A stretch of 64,000 nt of DNA from Phlebotomus papatasi (GCF_024763615.1 NC_077224.1:2418001-2482000), one strand, 5' to 3'. Positions 21,805 through 33,907 are shown, counted from the first letter of the stretch. Translations and numbers: made by a program. The notes: generated from the sequence alone by a model not told the origin.

Positions 21805-22652
21805 CCCAATGGGTACAAACACAAGTAGAATTTGATTCTCCAATAGTGTCTTGGATAAAAAATAAATGGAATTCTATTTGCACAAAAAGTCGTTGCTGTT
21901 CGAAGAACTCGAATTCAATTTCGAATTTTCGTACTAAATTTTCGAATAAGATGGGTATATCAAATGTCATACTAGAAAGCTGGCAAAAGAGTTACTCAGT
22001 GATTACGGAGTGATTACATAATAGAACAGAAACAATAAACGTCGTTGTTTTGTGTTTTTTTCTCAAAACAAAGTGAAGACCAACAAATTTTGACACTTGA
22101 ACACTTCGAAATTCGAACAGGATGTACTTCAGCCACCTTGGAAAAGTATCAAGAAGTAAGAATGTCTCTTTTTTGGATCTTCAAACAGATCTTCGAGTTT
22201 TTCAAGATCCACTTGTGAATGATAAGAATGAATCTTTCCGTACAGAAGTATATTTTGAAAAATTCGAAAATCTATTTGAAGATCCAAAAAAGAGACTTTC
22301 TTACTTTTTAATACTTTCGCAAGGTGGCGAAAATTACATCCTGTTCGAATTTTGAAGTGCTCAAGTGTCAAAATGTGACGGTCTTCACTTTGTTGTGAGG
22401 AAAAAAAAAACAGAACAACGACGTTTACTGTTCTTGTCTCAGTATTTAATCACTCCATAATCACTGAGTAACTCTTGCCAGCTTTCTCGTATGACATTTG
22501 ATAAATTTTCCCCACCTTGTTCGAAAATTTAGTATGGAAATTCGAAATTGAATTTGAATTCTTCGAACATCAACGACTTTTTGTGCAAATAGAGTTCAAT
22601 TTACCTTTTATCCAAGACACTATTGGAGAATCAAAATCTACTTCTGATTGGG
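21805..22652. mobile_element. 848-bp foldback element (two near-complementary arms)
   Basis: The left arm runs inward from CCCAATGGG through AATTTGATTCTCCAATAGTG, TCGAATAAGATGGG, TACTCAGTGATTACGGAGTG and GATGTACTTCAGCCACCTTG. The right arm repeats each block as reverse complement in mirror order and ends GATTGGG. The centre is near 22220. Arms of about 400 bp differ by scattered substitutions. Frames inside are by-products of the palindrome. Relatives: 20660-21080, 37800-39205 (interrupted) and 55212-55300. Confidence 0.85.
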
Positions 22653-22871
22653 CTCAATAGAGACCTTTAAATGCAAAATATTAGCCAAGACACACACCGC
22701 TAGATAATAAGCTAAGTCTCAGCAAAATCCTTTCTATCTTCTATCTGTTTATTGCCAAATCTCTAAGTTTGATCTAAGTGTATTCCTCTGGGTTTTGTTG
22801 ATCAATATTTCAGTCCTTATTCAAAAAATAATAATTGAATTGATTTGTTGAGTTGTGAAAAAATAAATTAA

Positions 22872-23133
22872 TGGCTCCGGCACACCTTTTAAATCAGGAA
22901 AACTTTATGAAATCGAAATTCGAAACCTTTTCTTTCTCACATGTTTTGCATATAACTATCTCATTCTTTCGCATAACAAAATCGGTTGAGCTAAATTGAA
23001 TTTGGAATGATGTTTGAGAGAAGAAGAAGAGTGCGAGAGAATGAAATAGACATATTTAAAACATGTGAGATAGAAAGGGATCCGAATTTCTACTTCATGA
23101 AATTGTCCTGACCTAAAAGGTGTGCCGGAGGCA
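22872..23133. mobile_element. Harbinger-like palindromic MITE, copy B
   Basis: Starts TGGCTCCGGCACACCTTTTA and ends AAGGTGTGCCGGAGGCA; TAA duplication at 22869-22871 and 23134-23136. Same layout as 7955-8201, including AAGAAGAAGAGTGCGAGAGA and CCCAAATTGAATTTGGA-like centres. Confidence 0.87.
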
Positions 23134-23136
23134 TAA

Positions 23137-24791
23137 TAAACTAAAAACTAGAAGCTTAATGAAACAGATTGAAAATTTACGCAAAATCAAAGTTCTCTTT
23201 TTAAATTTATTTCGATGCTTTTTGTTTATTTTTTTTTCGCCAAGTATCATTCAGATTATTTTGCCATCCACTGTATCTTTTCTCTGAATTTTTACACCAT
23301 CCGAACCACAGTGATAGAGCGAGAGGGAGAGATCGAGAAATTAAAGAAAACAGTCAACATTTTAGCACCTAATATGGAGGGTAAACAAGGACAATATTGT
23401 AACCATCTCACTTAAGGCCTCTATTCTATAATACCTTGTGGACGAATGTTTTTAAAAAAAACTGCAATTATATGTTGTTCAATTAAGCACCCGGTCAGTT
23501 TTATAATGTCCAATTTGTGCAACTCAAATCAAGCTCAATTTCATCACAATATTAAGTGTTGGCTCTTTTTTTTACGAAGCACATTTTCATGTTAAACTAC
23601 CTGAGTTTTATTGATCCTCATGCGTGTTACAATTGCATCGTTTGTTATTAATTGAATGTGGCGGGAAATTGTATGTATCTTTGTCATGCTAAAAAGACCT
23701 AAAAGATTTGTGATTTAACACGTTGTACAAACATATGTGCAATTAATGAGGGGTTTCTCGCTCTTGGAACAACTCAAATGTGTCTAGTGCTCTTGAGGAA
23801 TATTGCAAGATCGTAAATAATATCGCTACAAGATCAGGCGAAAAAGAATGCCCAGAGACCTGAGAGTGAAAATGAAAAGTGAGAAAAAGTGTTGAAGTTG
23901 AAAAACCCTCGTGAATTTTGGTGTTAATAAAAAAAAAATCTGCATGAATAGTTAAAATTCCAACGATCACATGAGATCACGATCCAAGATCACTCGGAGA
24001 TCATATATTATAAATTTTGTCTAACTGTAGGCGTTTATTTTGCACCACACTGCTTACCTTATTTTTTGCCCATATTCTTCCTTGATCTCTTGGGAATGTC
24101 GTCGTTTGCATCACATTTCGTCGTATCTGATTTTTGACTAATCTTGAGAAAGACATTTTATGCTCAAACTTCTTTAATCAAACTTAAACTAAAGTACAGG
24201 AAGGCTTTCAAGGCTTCGAATATTTCATATTTTTTCAATGCTCCTTTAATAAATCTGACCTTTTTTATTTAGGAAATGTGTGATTTAGGATTAACTATGT
24301 CATAGACAGATCAGATTCACTAAATGTCTTGTAGGAAAAATGTAAAGGATTCGAAGCCATAGTGTGTGCGGAAGCCTGAAAACTTTCTCTATTTTTTAGG
24401 TTTAGAGGAAAATATACAAAATACGCCACTTTGCACGGAACACTGACATTTTTATTTGACGATATAAAATATGAAAGAAATGTTATTAAATGTTATTATT
24501 TGTTCAATTGTTAAATTTATTGTTCGATTTTAGAAGCTTCATATGATAATTTTTTTTTAATATTTCAATACATCAATATTTAATTTTGTTTTTTAAATAA
24601 AGAATTTACTTCACAGTTTTCACTCTAATTTAAGTTTTAAAAAGTTAAAGAAATTAAAGAAAGAAAGCCTTTAAGAATTTTCCATTCAAATTTCCCAGAA
24701 AACTATGTGAAGATCATTACGATGAACCTCATCTTAAAGAAATTATATAATTTAGAATTTGAGAACTTCAATGAAGAATGTGAATTGGTTC
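23137..24791. other. No gene recognised
   Basis: AT-rich sequence with frames under 80 codons. A purine-rich segment at 23303-23350 and short poly-T runs are the only distinctive marks; no repeat termini noticed. Confidence 0.45.
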
Positions 24792-24794
24792 TTA

Positions 24795-24972
24795 TGGCTC
24801 CGGCATACTTTTAGATCAGGAAAATTTCATGAAGTCAATATTCGAATCTTCTTCCTCGTCACACGTTTTGTAGTTCACTATCTCATTCTTTCGCATTCTT
24901 CTTCTTCTCTTAAAAATCACTCTAAATTCAATTTAGCTCAATCAAATTTGTCATAAAGGTGTGCCGGAGCCA
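24795..24972. mobile_element. Harbinger-like palindromic MITE, copy C (internally deleted)
   Basis: Starts TGGCTCCGGCATACTTTTAG and ends AAGGTGTGCCGGAGCCA, with TTA duplicated at 24792-24794 and 24973-24975. It is 178 bp, against 247-262 for the other copies; most of the right arm is missing. Confidence 0.85.
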
Positions 24973-25278
24973 TTAAGATTGAAAAATTTAGGTTTTAATG
25001 GAGAAATTAAAGGATTCATTAGTTGCGATACAAATGCTCTTTAGAGAGACAAGAATTAAGTCAAAAAGAGGCTTAAGACATCTGCACATTGGAAGCAATT
25101 TTTGTCAAAAATGGCTTCCTTGAAGAAAATTGTCTGCACTGCAATTTAACGAGAATTGCTGCCAATGTGTAGAGGCCTTTAGCGGGAAACTGATGGGAAT
25201 GTATCTTAATCATATTTTGATTATATTTATACATTAATCCATATATCCACTTAGGTCATAGGTCAGTTCAGTACATAT

Positions 25279-26152
25279 CCTCAGTTAAATCAGCATTTGT
25301 CGTAACTTCATTTTTGCGATTTTGAGATATATACGTATTTGGAATCAGCGTAATTTTATTTATTAAACGCACTTGAGAAAAAGAAACTTTTATAAGCCCA
25401 ATAAAAATTATTTTAAACAAAATTTATCGTAAGAGCCCTTAATTAAGAAAAATTTATCAGAATTTGTCGTAACTTTCATTTTTGGGGAAGTTACAATAAA
25501 TTTCCATACAAAATTTTCAATAATCAGCATTTGCCGTAACTTCTTTTGCTCACTTGCGTGGCTTGTAATTTGCAGCAAAATTGCAATATTTCTCAATAAA
25601 ACGTTTACAAACTCTTCCAAATATCGAAAGACAGTGGTAATCATGCGATATTTAATCATTTTAATTCAATATTTGCGAGAAAAAAGTGAGAAAAAATCCC
25701 CATACATCTGTCATTAATTCAAAACAAAACAAGCTACACGTGGCGCACAAAATTTGTTCAATAAAAGTTACGAAATAAAAGCTTTTAGTGACAGGGATAA
25801 CAGTTTAATTGACTAATTTAGTCAAATAAAGGCGCTTATTATCACTGTAATAATTCAAATTGATATAATGCATTTTAGAACATTGTCGTAACTTCCAAGA
25901 TTTCCATACATTGGAAGTTACGGCTTTATATACGATGGAAGTTACAATAAAATATTATTGTGTTTCTTCTAACATATATCTCAATATTTCAGCTTTTGAA
26001 TTATTTTATAAAGATTTTTTCGAGTTAACTTACAGTTTAATTGTGCCACTTTTATTATTTTGACTCAAAAGTAAAAATAAAGCTGAACTGATAATTCCGT
26101 CTCCTGAAAAGTCGTCAAAAGGAAGTTACGACAAATGCTGATTTAACTGACG
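25279..26152 (-). mobile_element. GTCGTAACTTC element, copy 1 (inverted relative to copy 2)
   Basis: Ends are TCAGTTAAATCAGCATTTGT then CGTAACTTC and its complement CAAATGCTGATTTAACTGA. The motif (GCATTTGYCGTAACTTC or GGAAGTTACGACAAATGC) recurs several times inside. The flanks may carry a 4-bp ATAT duplication. Element class unknown; strand is arbitrary. An 83-codon frame at 25408-25659 recurs in copy 2 but with many amino-acid-changing differences. Confidence 0.8.
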
Positions 26153-26679
26153 ATATCTCTTCTAAACTTTTTTTCATTTTTTTCAATATGGTGGTAAAAA
26201 ATTCTTAAAAAATCATTGTGAAAATCTTCTAGGTCTAGGTATTAAAAAGGAAAACCTAAATAATCATTCAACTGAACGATCTTCCTCGTATCAATTTGAA
26301 ATGTTGTTCTAGAAGAGTTGAATTACTTAAATGACTTTTAATTCTTCTTTGTATTAGGATATATGTTCAAATTTCATATTCCTTATGGGACCATTTAGCG
26401 TACCGATAGGTTATGACACAAGTTCTCAAAATGCTAATAGATATTCCCTTAACCGTATCTTAGAACAAGGTACACAAAAATATTTCTCAATTATCCCAAA
26501 AAGACCATCAGTCGAAATGTGAAAATTTGAGCTTTTCCTCCTGCCATAAATTTGTTATACAGAACTATTCTATTTTTGTGAAGAAATTAACTTGAATTTA
26601 TATTTAAAACTAAGACATAGTACGGGAAATCAGTGTAGAAATCAATTGCGATGATTTAATATGATTTAGTTAATTGATA
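26153..26679. other. AT-rich, no gene recognised
   Basis: No coherent frame, repeat terminus or splice-delimited exon noticed. Confidence 0.45.
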
Positions 26680-27120
26680 GGGGAGCGTAGCCCTAGCTTC
26701 GAACAACTCAAATTTAGAACAACTCAGTTTTTCAATCTATTTCTCACTGAGAAAAAAAAACTGGGGTCCGATTACCTTTTTTTCCTCATAACTTTAACAC
26801 TTTTTAGGTGTGAAAATATATCAACATTTATTACTGTTAATTTTACACCTTTTTAAGGGTAGAATTAAGGGGTTAATTTGAAAAAGGGTAACTTTAACCC
26901 CTACTACACCTAAATAGCATAATATTTACACCGATTTCGGATCAATGCTGCAGGATAAAATTAACAATTCCGGAATGTTATTTTAACTTTTTCGGGTTTC
27001 TTCCAGTGTAATAATATTGACTCATTATAAAATTTTAATAACTAATCCAATGCTTTAAAATTACCGAAACAAATTGAGTTGTCCGAAGCTTGAGTCATCT
27101 GAAAGTAGCGCTCTGTCCCC
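26680..27120. mobile_element. TA element (GGGGAGCGTAGCCC ends) with nested CACTGAGA MITE
   Basis: Starts GGGGAGCGTAGCCCTAGCTT then CGAACAACTCAA; ends TTGAGTTGTCCGAAGCTTGA through GTAGCGCTCTGTCCCC; TA on both sides. Most of the interior is the inserted element 26745-27008. Confidence 0.8.
26745..27008. mobile_element. CACTGAGA-end MITE, copy 2
   Basis: Starts CACTGAGAAAAAAAAACTGG and ends TTTCGGGTTTCTTCCAGTG. Orientation opposite to 12202-12453. Interior blocks TTAATTTTACACCTTTTTAA and TGCAGGATAAAATTAAC are conserved. Confidence 0.82.
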
Positions 27121-27933
27121 TACTCCAAAAAAAGATCTTGTCAAATGAACAAGAAAAGTTTGGGAAAAGGATGTTCTTTTGAGGATGTCAAATTGGTAAA
27201 GAACATTCTTTTGACAAAGTTTTAACAAGATCTATTTTTCCGTAAAGTAAACAGTTAAGGCAAGAACCATTATAAAGAAAAGTCGATAATGCAGTAGCAC
27301 TTGAGAACAGTAAAGTGTTAAAATATGTTCAATTTTCATTGGAATAGAACTATCAGTAATTATCTTCCAATAGTTTTGTTTTATAAAGAATGATGTAACA
27401 TGAAATAGGGTCGAAGGATCACCTCTTTGACAGGGAACCCTTTTTAACATTTTTGTCAAAATTTTGAAATTTATTTAAAGTCTCTAATAAAATGTAAATA
27501 AATATGATGTTTTCTGATAAGGATAGATATTTAAATTTCGTATTCCAAATGGTACAGAATAGGATGTCAGTCCTGACACGATTTCTTAAAGTGTCAATAG
27601 GTGTTCGTTTCACCCTAGTTTTTTTTTGTAAATTTTATTTTATCCTTTTATGACGATTTTCAGTGATTCCTTTCTAAGAAAAAATATTGCAATTTCATAT
27701 TTCCTTTTACAAATTTTATATTTTAAAAAAAATCCAATGTTGAATTACTATTTGCAAAACAAAAATTATTATTGATCTTGACACATTTTAAAATAGAAAT
27801 TAATCAGATACATTAGTAATTGATGCAAACAACAATAATGTGGGGAATTTACTAAAAAAAGAAATATTAAAACATGTCGAAATATCTTTAGGTATCTCGA
27901 TACAAACACGGTAGAACGATATTGTGACCAAGA
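27121..27933. other. AT-rich, no gene recognised; may hold the promoter of the next exon
   Basis: A direct repeat of the AAAGATCTTGT/AAGATCTATTTTTCC type near 27130-27240 is the only feature seen. No clear TATA or initiator could be assigned. Confidence 0.35.
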
Positions 27934-28017
27934 ATGGAGTCTTCCAGTGCCAAAGCAGCAGTTTTGGACGTGCAAAAATATGAGGGACTTCTTCTGGAGC
28001 CACCCACGAAAGATGTG
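27934..28017 (+). CDS. First coding exon of an unrecognised protein
   Basis: ATG at 27934 follows an in-frame TGA nine bases upstream and has A at -3 (AAGAATGG). It reads MESSSAKAAVLDVQKYEGLL then LEPPTKDV and ends at 28017 before a textbook donor GTAAGT, phase 0. Codon use is richer in GC than the flanks. The peptide is polar and lacks a signal sequence. I do not recognise the family. Confidence 0.6.
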
Positions 28018-28239
28018 GTAAGTTTCTATTTTATTCTTGATATGATCATCATCGATACATGATCAATATTATGCCGACGTATTTGTCTTTGCAAAACAAA
28101 CCATTTTATGAACCAAAACAATTCACGATTTGTGAATGAATTTCAATGTTTTCTGCGGTCTCTCCTTCATTCGACCAAATAAAACCAAAAAAAAAATTAC
28201 ATAAATACGTAATAATGCTCACAACAGCTATTGCTTCAC

Positions 28240-28500
28240 AATTATGGATATTTTGAGTATTTTCTCGTGCATCTGGGTGCGAGCATAATGGAGAGAAATT
28301 GCAAGTGAGATGCTAAATGGTCTGAACTGAATATAATAGAGGAACCATCGGTGATTATATGCACAAGACATGTGAGGGAAGTGCAGGAGCAAGAGATGAG
28401 GATTCCCAATGAATTTTCAGTGGGCAATAAAAGCTCCGGTGGCTTTTCTTTGTTCTCCCAAGACGGACACAAACTTAAGGTCTGTCTCTCTGGGAATTAG
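28240..28500 (+). other. Possible coding segment, unrecognised
   Basis: A + frame open from about 28313 to a TAG at 28500 reads TRHVREVQEQEMRIPNEFSV then GNKSSGGFSLFSQDGHKLK. Composition looks protein-like, but no start codon or strong splice acceptor was found and the GTCTGT after KLK is a poor donor. Confidence 0.2.
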
Positions 28501-28960
28501 TGAAAGTGAGATAAGAAAAAAAACATCTCCCATATCACATTTTTAGCGTCTTCCTCCGCACAATAATAAACTTCCTACACACAATTTTCTTGATTACGCT
28601 ACCTGTCTTGACAGTCACACCTGAGATAACCTCAGCTAATGAAGTCAATTTCTCATTTTGCCCAACACTAAACTACACTTCATGATGGATTACTACAGAA
28701 TAATATGAATTTTTGATAGAGTTCACCAGTTCTTTTTTGCGTGAAACAAAAGAATTTATAACACATTTTCGTTTTTACAACCGAAAATCGCGGTAATTGA
28801 TTATCTTGTTGAGTTTTCCTACACATTTTGTTGAAATAATTAAAATGATTTTGAAAGGAAACAAGCAGAATGTGGAGAAGACTTTGTTGATTGCTCAAAT
28901 TCATTAGCTGTATGATACCATGACACCGTTTCTTAATGCTCGTAGTGAGTCGAAAACGAG

Positions 28961-29035
28961 TTGAAGTGCACAAGGCAATTGGTTGAGATCAGTGGCAAAG
29001 ACAAGGAAAGGCCTCCAGTTCAAGTCTGGGAGGAG
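28961..29035 (+). CDS. Possible second exon of the same unrecognised gene
   Basis: An open phase-0 segment reads KCTRQLVEISGKDKERPPVQ then VWEE and stops at a donor GTAGGA (29036). The reading frame would continue from the exon at 27934-28017. Acceptor position uncertain: AG occurs before 28961 and at 28964-28965, with poor pyrimidine tracts. Taken alone it could be chance. Confidence 0.3.
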
Positions 29036-29290
29036 GTAGGAATTTTTCCTGTCTCTATTTGGGTTAAGTCTGTGGATTGGGAATCACTGGTTATGATTTT
29101 CGCCTCTCTGTGCACAAACACAACATTTCTTGGGATTATATAAAAGCGAACAGAAGTCTGCTCAAACGTTTTAATGATACCCTTACAAAATTGGTTATTT
29201 CTAAAAAATACTCTTTGAAATTCTTAGTTGATTTTAAGTGAGAATTTTCACTAGAAATTGAGAATTTTCCATTTTGACCAGTGCCACATA

Positions 29291-31911
29291 GGGTCAACCT
29301 TTGCAGCTTCGTAATTTTGCAGCTTCGTAAAAATCTAATTTATTCTATTTTTTCTAAACGAATCTAACCCATGACCATATATTCTAATAGCTTGCACAAA
29401 ATCTCCACATTTCCTTTAAAGATTTTTAAAGGTTAAAGATTAAAGAGACCACGATTAAAGACGTTTAAAGATTTCCATACAAAATATGCCTAAAAATTTT
29501 TTTTTTTGATGCCAACTTTGGGGGGTCTATCTCTTCTAGTTTACGAGATATTCGCCTTTAAAGATTTGCATACAAAATATGCCTAGAAAATATTTTTTTT
29601 TGATGCCAACTTTGGGGGGTCTATCTCTTCTAGTTTAGGAGATATTCGCGTTTAAAGATTTGCATACAAAATATGCCTAAAAAATATTTTTTTGATGCCA
29701 ACTTTGAGGGGTCTATCTCTTCTAGTTTAGGAGATATTCGCCTTTAAAGATTTGCATACAAAATATGCCTAAAAATTTTTTTTTGATGCCAACTTTTAGG
29801 GGTCTATCTCTTCTAGTTTAGGAGATATTCGCGTTTAAAGATTTACATACAAAATATGCCTAAAAAAAATTTTTTTAATGCCAACTTTGGGGGGTCTATC
29901 TCTTCTAGTTTAGGAGATATTCGCCTTTAAAGATTTGCATACAAAATATGCCTAAAAAAATTTTTTTTGATGCCAACTTTGGGGGGTCTATCTCTTCTAG
30001 TTTAGGAGATATTCGCCTTTAAAGATTTGCATACAAAATATGCCTAAAAAAGTTTTTTTGATGCCAACTTTGGGGGGTCTATCTCTTCTAGTTTAGGAGA
30101 TATTCGCCTTTAAAGATTTGCATACAAAATATGCCTAAAAAAATTTTTTTGATGCCAACTTTGGGGGGTCTATCTCTTCTAGTTTAGGAGATATTCGCCT
30201 TTAAAGATTTGCATACAAAATATGCCTAAAAAAATTTTTTTGATGCCAACTTTGGGGGGTCTATCTCTTCTAGTTTAGGAGATATTCGCCTTTAAAGATT
30301 TGCATACAAAATATGCCTAAAAATTTTTTTTTGATGCCAACTTTGGGGGGTCTATCTCTTCTAGTTTAGGAGATATTCGCCTTTAAAGATTTGCATACAA
30401 AATATGCCTAAAAAAGTTTTTTTGATGCCAACTTTGGGGGGTCTATCTCTTCTAGTTTAGGAGATATTCGCCTTTAAAGATTTGCATACAAAATATGCCT
30501 AAAAATTTTTTTTTGATGCCAACTTTGGGGGGTCTATCTCTTCTAGTTTAGGAGATATTCGCCTTTAAAGATTTGCATACAAAATATGCCTAAAAATTTT
30601 TTTTTGATGCCAACTTTGGGGGGTCTATCTCTTCTAGTTTAGGAGATATTCGCCTTTAAAGATTTGCATACAAAATATGCCTAAAAATTTTTTTTTGATG
30701 CCAACTTTGGGGGGTCTATCTCTTCTAGTTTAGGAGATATTCGCCTTTAAAGATTTGCATACAAAATATGCCTAAAAATTTTTTTTTGATGCCAACTTTT
30801 AGGGGTCTATCTCTTCTAGTTTAGGAGATATTCGCGTTTAAAGATTTACATACAAAATATGCCTAAAAAAAAATTTTTTAATGCCAACTTTGGGGGGTCT
30901 ATCTCTTCTAGTTTAGGAGATATTCGCCTTTAAAGATTTGCATACAAAATATGCCTAAAAAAGTTTTTTTGATGCCAACTTTGGGGGGTCTATCTCTTCT
31001 AGTTTAGGAGATATTCGCCTTTAAAGATTTGCATACAAAATATGCCTAAAAATTTTTTTTTGATGCCAACTTTGGGGGGTCTATCTCTTCTAGTTTAGGA
31101 GATATTCGCCTTTAAAGATTTGCATACAAAATATGCCTAAAAAAGTTTTTTTGATGCCAACTTTGGGGGGTCTATCTCTTCTAGTTTAGGAGATATTCGC
31201 CTTTAAAGATTTGCATACAAAATATGCCTAAAAAATTTTTTTTTGATGCCAACTTTGGGGGGTCTATCTCTTCTAGTTTAGGAGATATTCGCGTTTAAAG
31301 ATTTGCATACAAAATATGCCTAAAAAAATATTTTTTTGATGCCAACTTTGGGGGGTCTATCTCTTCTAGTTTAGGAGATATTCGCCTTTAAAGATTTGCA
31401 TACAAAATATGCCTAAAAAAGTTTTTTTGATGCCAACTTTGGGGGGTCTATCTCTTCTAGTTTAGGAGATATTCGCCTTTAAAGATTTGCATACAAAATA
31501 TGCCTAAAAATTTTTTTTTGATGCCAACTTTGGGGGGTCTATCTCTTCTAGTTTAGGAGATATTCGCCTTTAAAGATTTGCATACAAAATATGCCTAAAA
31601 AAATTTTTTTTGATGCCAACTTTGGGGGGTCTATCTCTTCTAGTTTAGGAGATATTCGCCTTTAAAGATTTGCATACAAAATATGCCTAAAAATTTTTTT
31701 TTGATGCCAACTTTGGGGGGTCTATCTCTTCTAGTTTAGGAGATATTCGCCTTTAAAGATTTGCATACAAAATATGCCTAAAAAATTTTTTTTTGATGCC
31801 AACTTTGGGGGGTCTATCTCTTCTAGTTTAGGAGATATTCGCGTTTAAAGATTTGCATACAAAATATGCCTAAAAAAATATTTTTTTGATGCCAACGGCC
31901 CCACTTTCCCC
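29291..31911. mobile_element. Putative TA element enclosing the 92-bp satellite
   Basis: The right end reads GGCCCCACTTTCCCC then TA (31912), the complement of GGGGAAAGTGGGGC seen at 45775. The left candidate is TA then GGGTCAACCTTTGCAGCTTC at 29291. The two ends match only weakly, so the boundary on the left is tentative. Confidence 0.45.
29460..31896. repeat. Satellite array, about 26 units of 91-93 bp
   Basis: The unit contains GATGCCAACTTTGGGGGGTC, TATCTCTTCTAGTTTAGGAG, ATATTCGCCTTTAAAGATTT and GCATACAAAATATGCCTAAA with a variable A/T run that accounts for length differences. GATGCCAAC recurs from 29508 to 31888. Units differ by few changes (CGCG for CGCC, TTACA for TTGCA, CTTTTAGGGG for CTTTGGGGGG). 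A marked variant at 29791 recurs at 30794, and another at 31291 recurs at 31841. Confidence 0.96.
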
Positions 31912-32013
31912 TATCAGTATTTTAGTGGAGTGAATAAAATTATGAATAAACTATCTCCAATGCAAATTTATCTACCTTATTTGATTGCGGTTTTAATACC
32001 AATTTTTCCATTT

Positions 32014-32909
32014 CGTCAGTTAAATCAGCATTTGTCGTAACTTCCTTTTGATAACTTTTCAGGAGACGAAATTTTCAGTTCAGCATTATTTTTCTTAAAA
32101 ATGAGCCCCGAATGCGATACTTTTGAGTCAAAATAATAAAAGTGACACTAATAAACTGTAAGTTAACTCGAGAAAATCTTTATAAAATTATTTAAAAGCT
32201 GCAATATTGAGAAATATGTTAGAAGAAACACAATAATATTTTATCGTAACTTCCATCGTTTATAAAGCCGTAACTTCCAATGTATGGAGATTCTGGAAGT
32301 TACGACAATTTTATAAATTTCATTATATCAATTTGAATTATTCTAGTGATAATAAGCGCCTTTATTTGACTAAATTAGTCAATAATACTGTTATCCCTGT
32401 CCCTAAAGGTTTTATTTCATAAGTTTTATTGAATAAATTTTGTGCGCCACGTCGCTTGTTTTGTTTTGAATAAATGACAGATGAGCAGGGATTTTTTCTC
32501 ACTTTTTTCTCGCAAATATTGAATTAAAATGATTTCATGTTACACTATTCGCACTGTCTTTCGATATTTGGAAGAGTTTATAAACGTTTTATTGAGAAAT
32601 ACTGCAATTTTGCTGCAAATTACAAGCCACGCAAGTAAGCAAAAGAAGTTACGGCAAATGCTGATTATTGAAAATTTTGTATGGAAATTTGTCGTAACTT
32701 CCCCAAAAATGGAAGTTACGACAAATTCTGATAATTTTTTCTTAATTAAGGGCACTTACGATAATTTTTGTTTAAAATAATTTTTATTGGGCTTATGAAA
32801 GTTTCTTTTTCACAAGTGCGTTTAATAAACAAAATTACGCTGATTCCAAATATGTATATATCTCAAAATCACAAAAATGAAGTTACGATAAATGCTGATT
32901 TAACTGACG
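32014..32909 (+). mobile_element. GTCGTAACTTC element, copy 2
   Basis: Starts CGTCAGTTAAATCAGCATTT and ends AAATGCTGATTTAACTGACG, possibly with ATTT duplicated on both sides. Reverse-complement counterpart of 25279-26152 over the whole length. The 83-codon frame 32529-32780 is probably non-functional. Confidence 0.8.
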
Positions 32910-33907
32910 ATTTGCCATTTCAATTGACCACAATTGCACTGCAAATGATGATGATATATTTTATTGGTTGCAATAGGGGAGATTTATGGTTTTTGAAAGC
33001 TAACAAAAAAATTGGCAGAAAATAGTCAAATCATGGTTAATTAAGGGGTCAGTTTTCGTTTTAATTTAAATTTATTAATTAGATGCAGAAAATGTGACAA
33101 TTGAAATTGTGACTATATTAAATATTAAACTGAAAAATTTTGAAAAAATCCTAATAAATAATTAAAAATAATTAAATTACAACAACGATTTAATAAAAAA
33201 AGAACATAATTATGTGGTTGGTGAAATTCCTTCGAGAGGAATGAACCAATTAAACCAGGAATTTACCAATTTTTTCACTTGAGCAAGACAGTGTTTAATT
33301 GCAAAAATTGCTGCAATTTTTATCCCTCTCCCCATGGTATTTTTTTTTGAATAGCATAAACATAACTGAGAGAAAAATCACCGAACTGTAATTGAATTAC
33401 TGAGGGAAATTAAATTGACCAAAAGGAGTTTTATAATTCACACATTTCGAGGGTGAAATTAACTTTTGGCGTTTTTTGTGAACTTTTGTGTGCAATGTTT
33501 ATGTTTGTTGGTAAATAGAAAATTGTTTGATACAGCAGAGTCTTCCTCAATGTGGCGGTATGTGGCCAAAAAATATTGTATACATTTTATCTTGTGTACG
33601 TGCTCTAAGTTTTATTATTTCAATAAGGGGCTACTCACAAAAGAGACATTGCCAAAATTAAGGCTTGGTTGATTAAAATTACCTAAAAATTTGATTTATT
33701 TCTAATTTTTTGACCTACATTCACTTTGATTACTTATTTTATACAATATATACCACTCCTAGCTCCTAGCGCCATCTAGTGTCTTATAGAAAATATTGCA
33801 ATGTTATAAAACCTTTATATTCGTTTCAAACGTAATTGACCATTTAATTTGACAAATTTGAATGAAATACAAGAAAATTATAATATTTACGTGAAATAAA
33901 ATTAGTA
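32910..33907. other. AT-rich, no gene recognised
   Basis: Only short frames. Contains the CTCF-like motif at 33769-33777. Confidence 0.45.
33769..33777 (-). promoter_or_regulatory. CTCF-like core AGATGGCGC
   Basis: The minus strand reads CACTAGATGGCGCTAGGAG, fitting the AG[GA][TG]GGCGC core reported for insect and vertebrate CTCF. A single short motif, so weak support. Confidence 0.3.

Noticed and set aside
22122..22371. Two mirror-image frames of about 80 codons with similar peptides
   Set aside because: They read the two arms of the same palindrome in opposite directions.
29460..31896. Regular repeat-spacer look suggesting a CRISPR array
   Set aside because: Whole 92-bp units are repeated with no unique spacers, and the context is eukaryotic.
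25408..32780. 83-codon frame present in both copies of the GTCGTAACTTC element (25408-25659 and 32529-32780)
   Set aside because: Differences between copies mostly change amino acids and no start or splice context supports translation; the similarity comes from the element.
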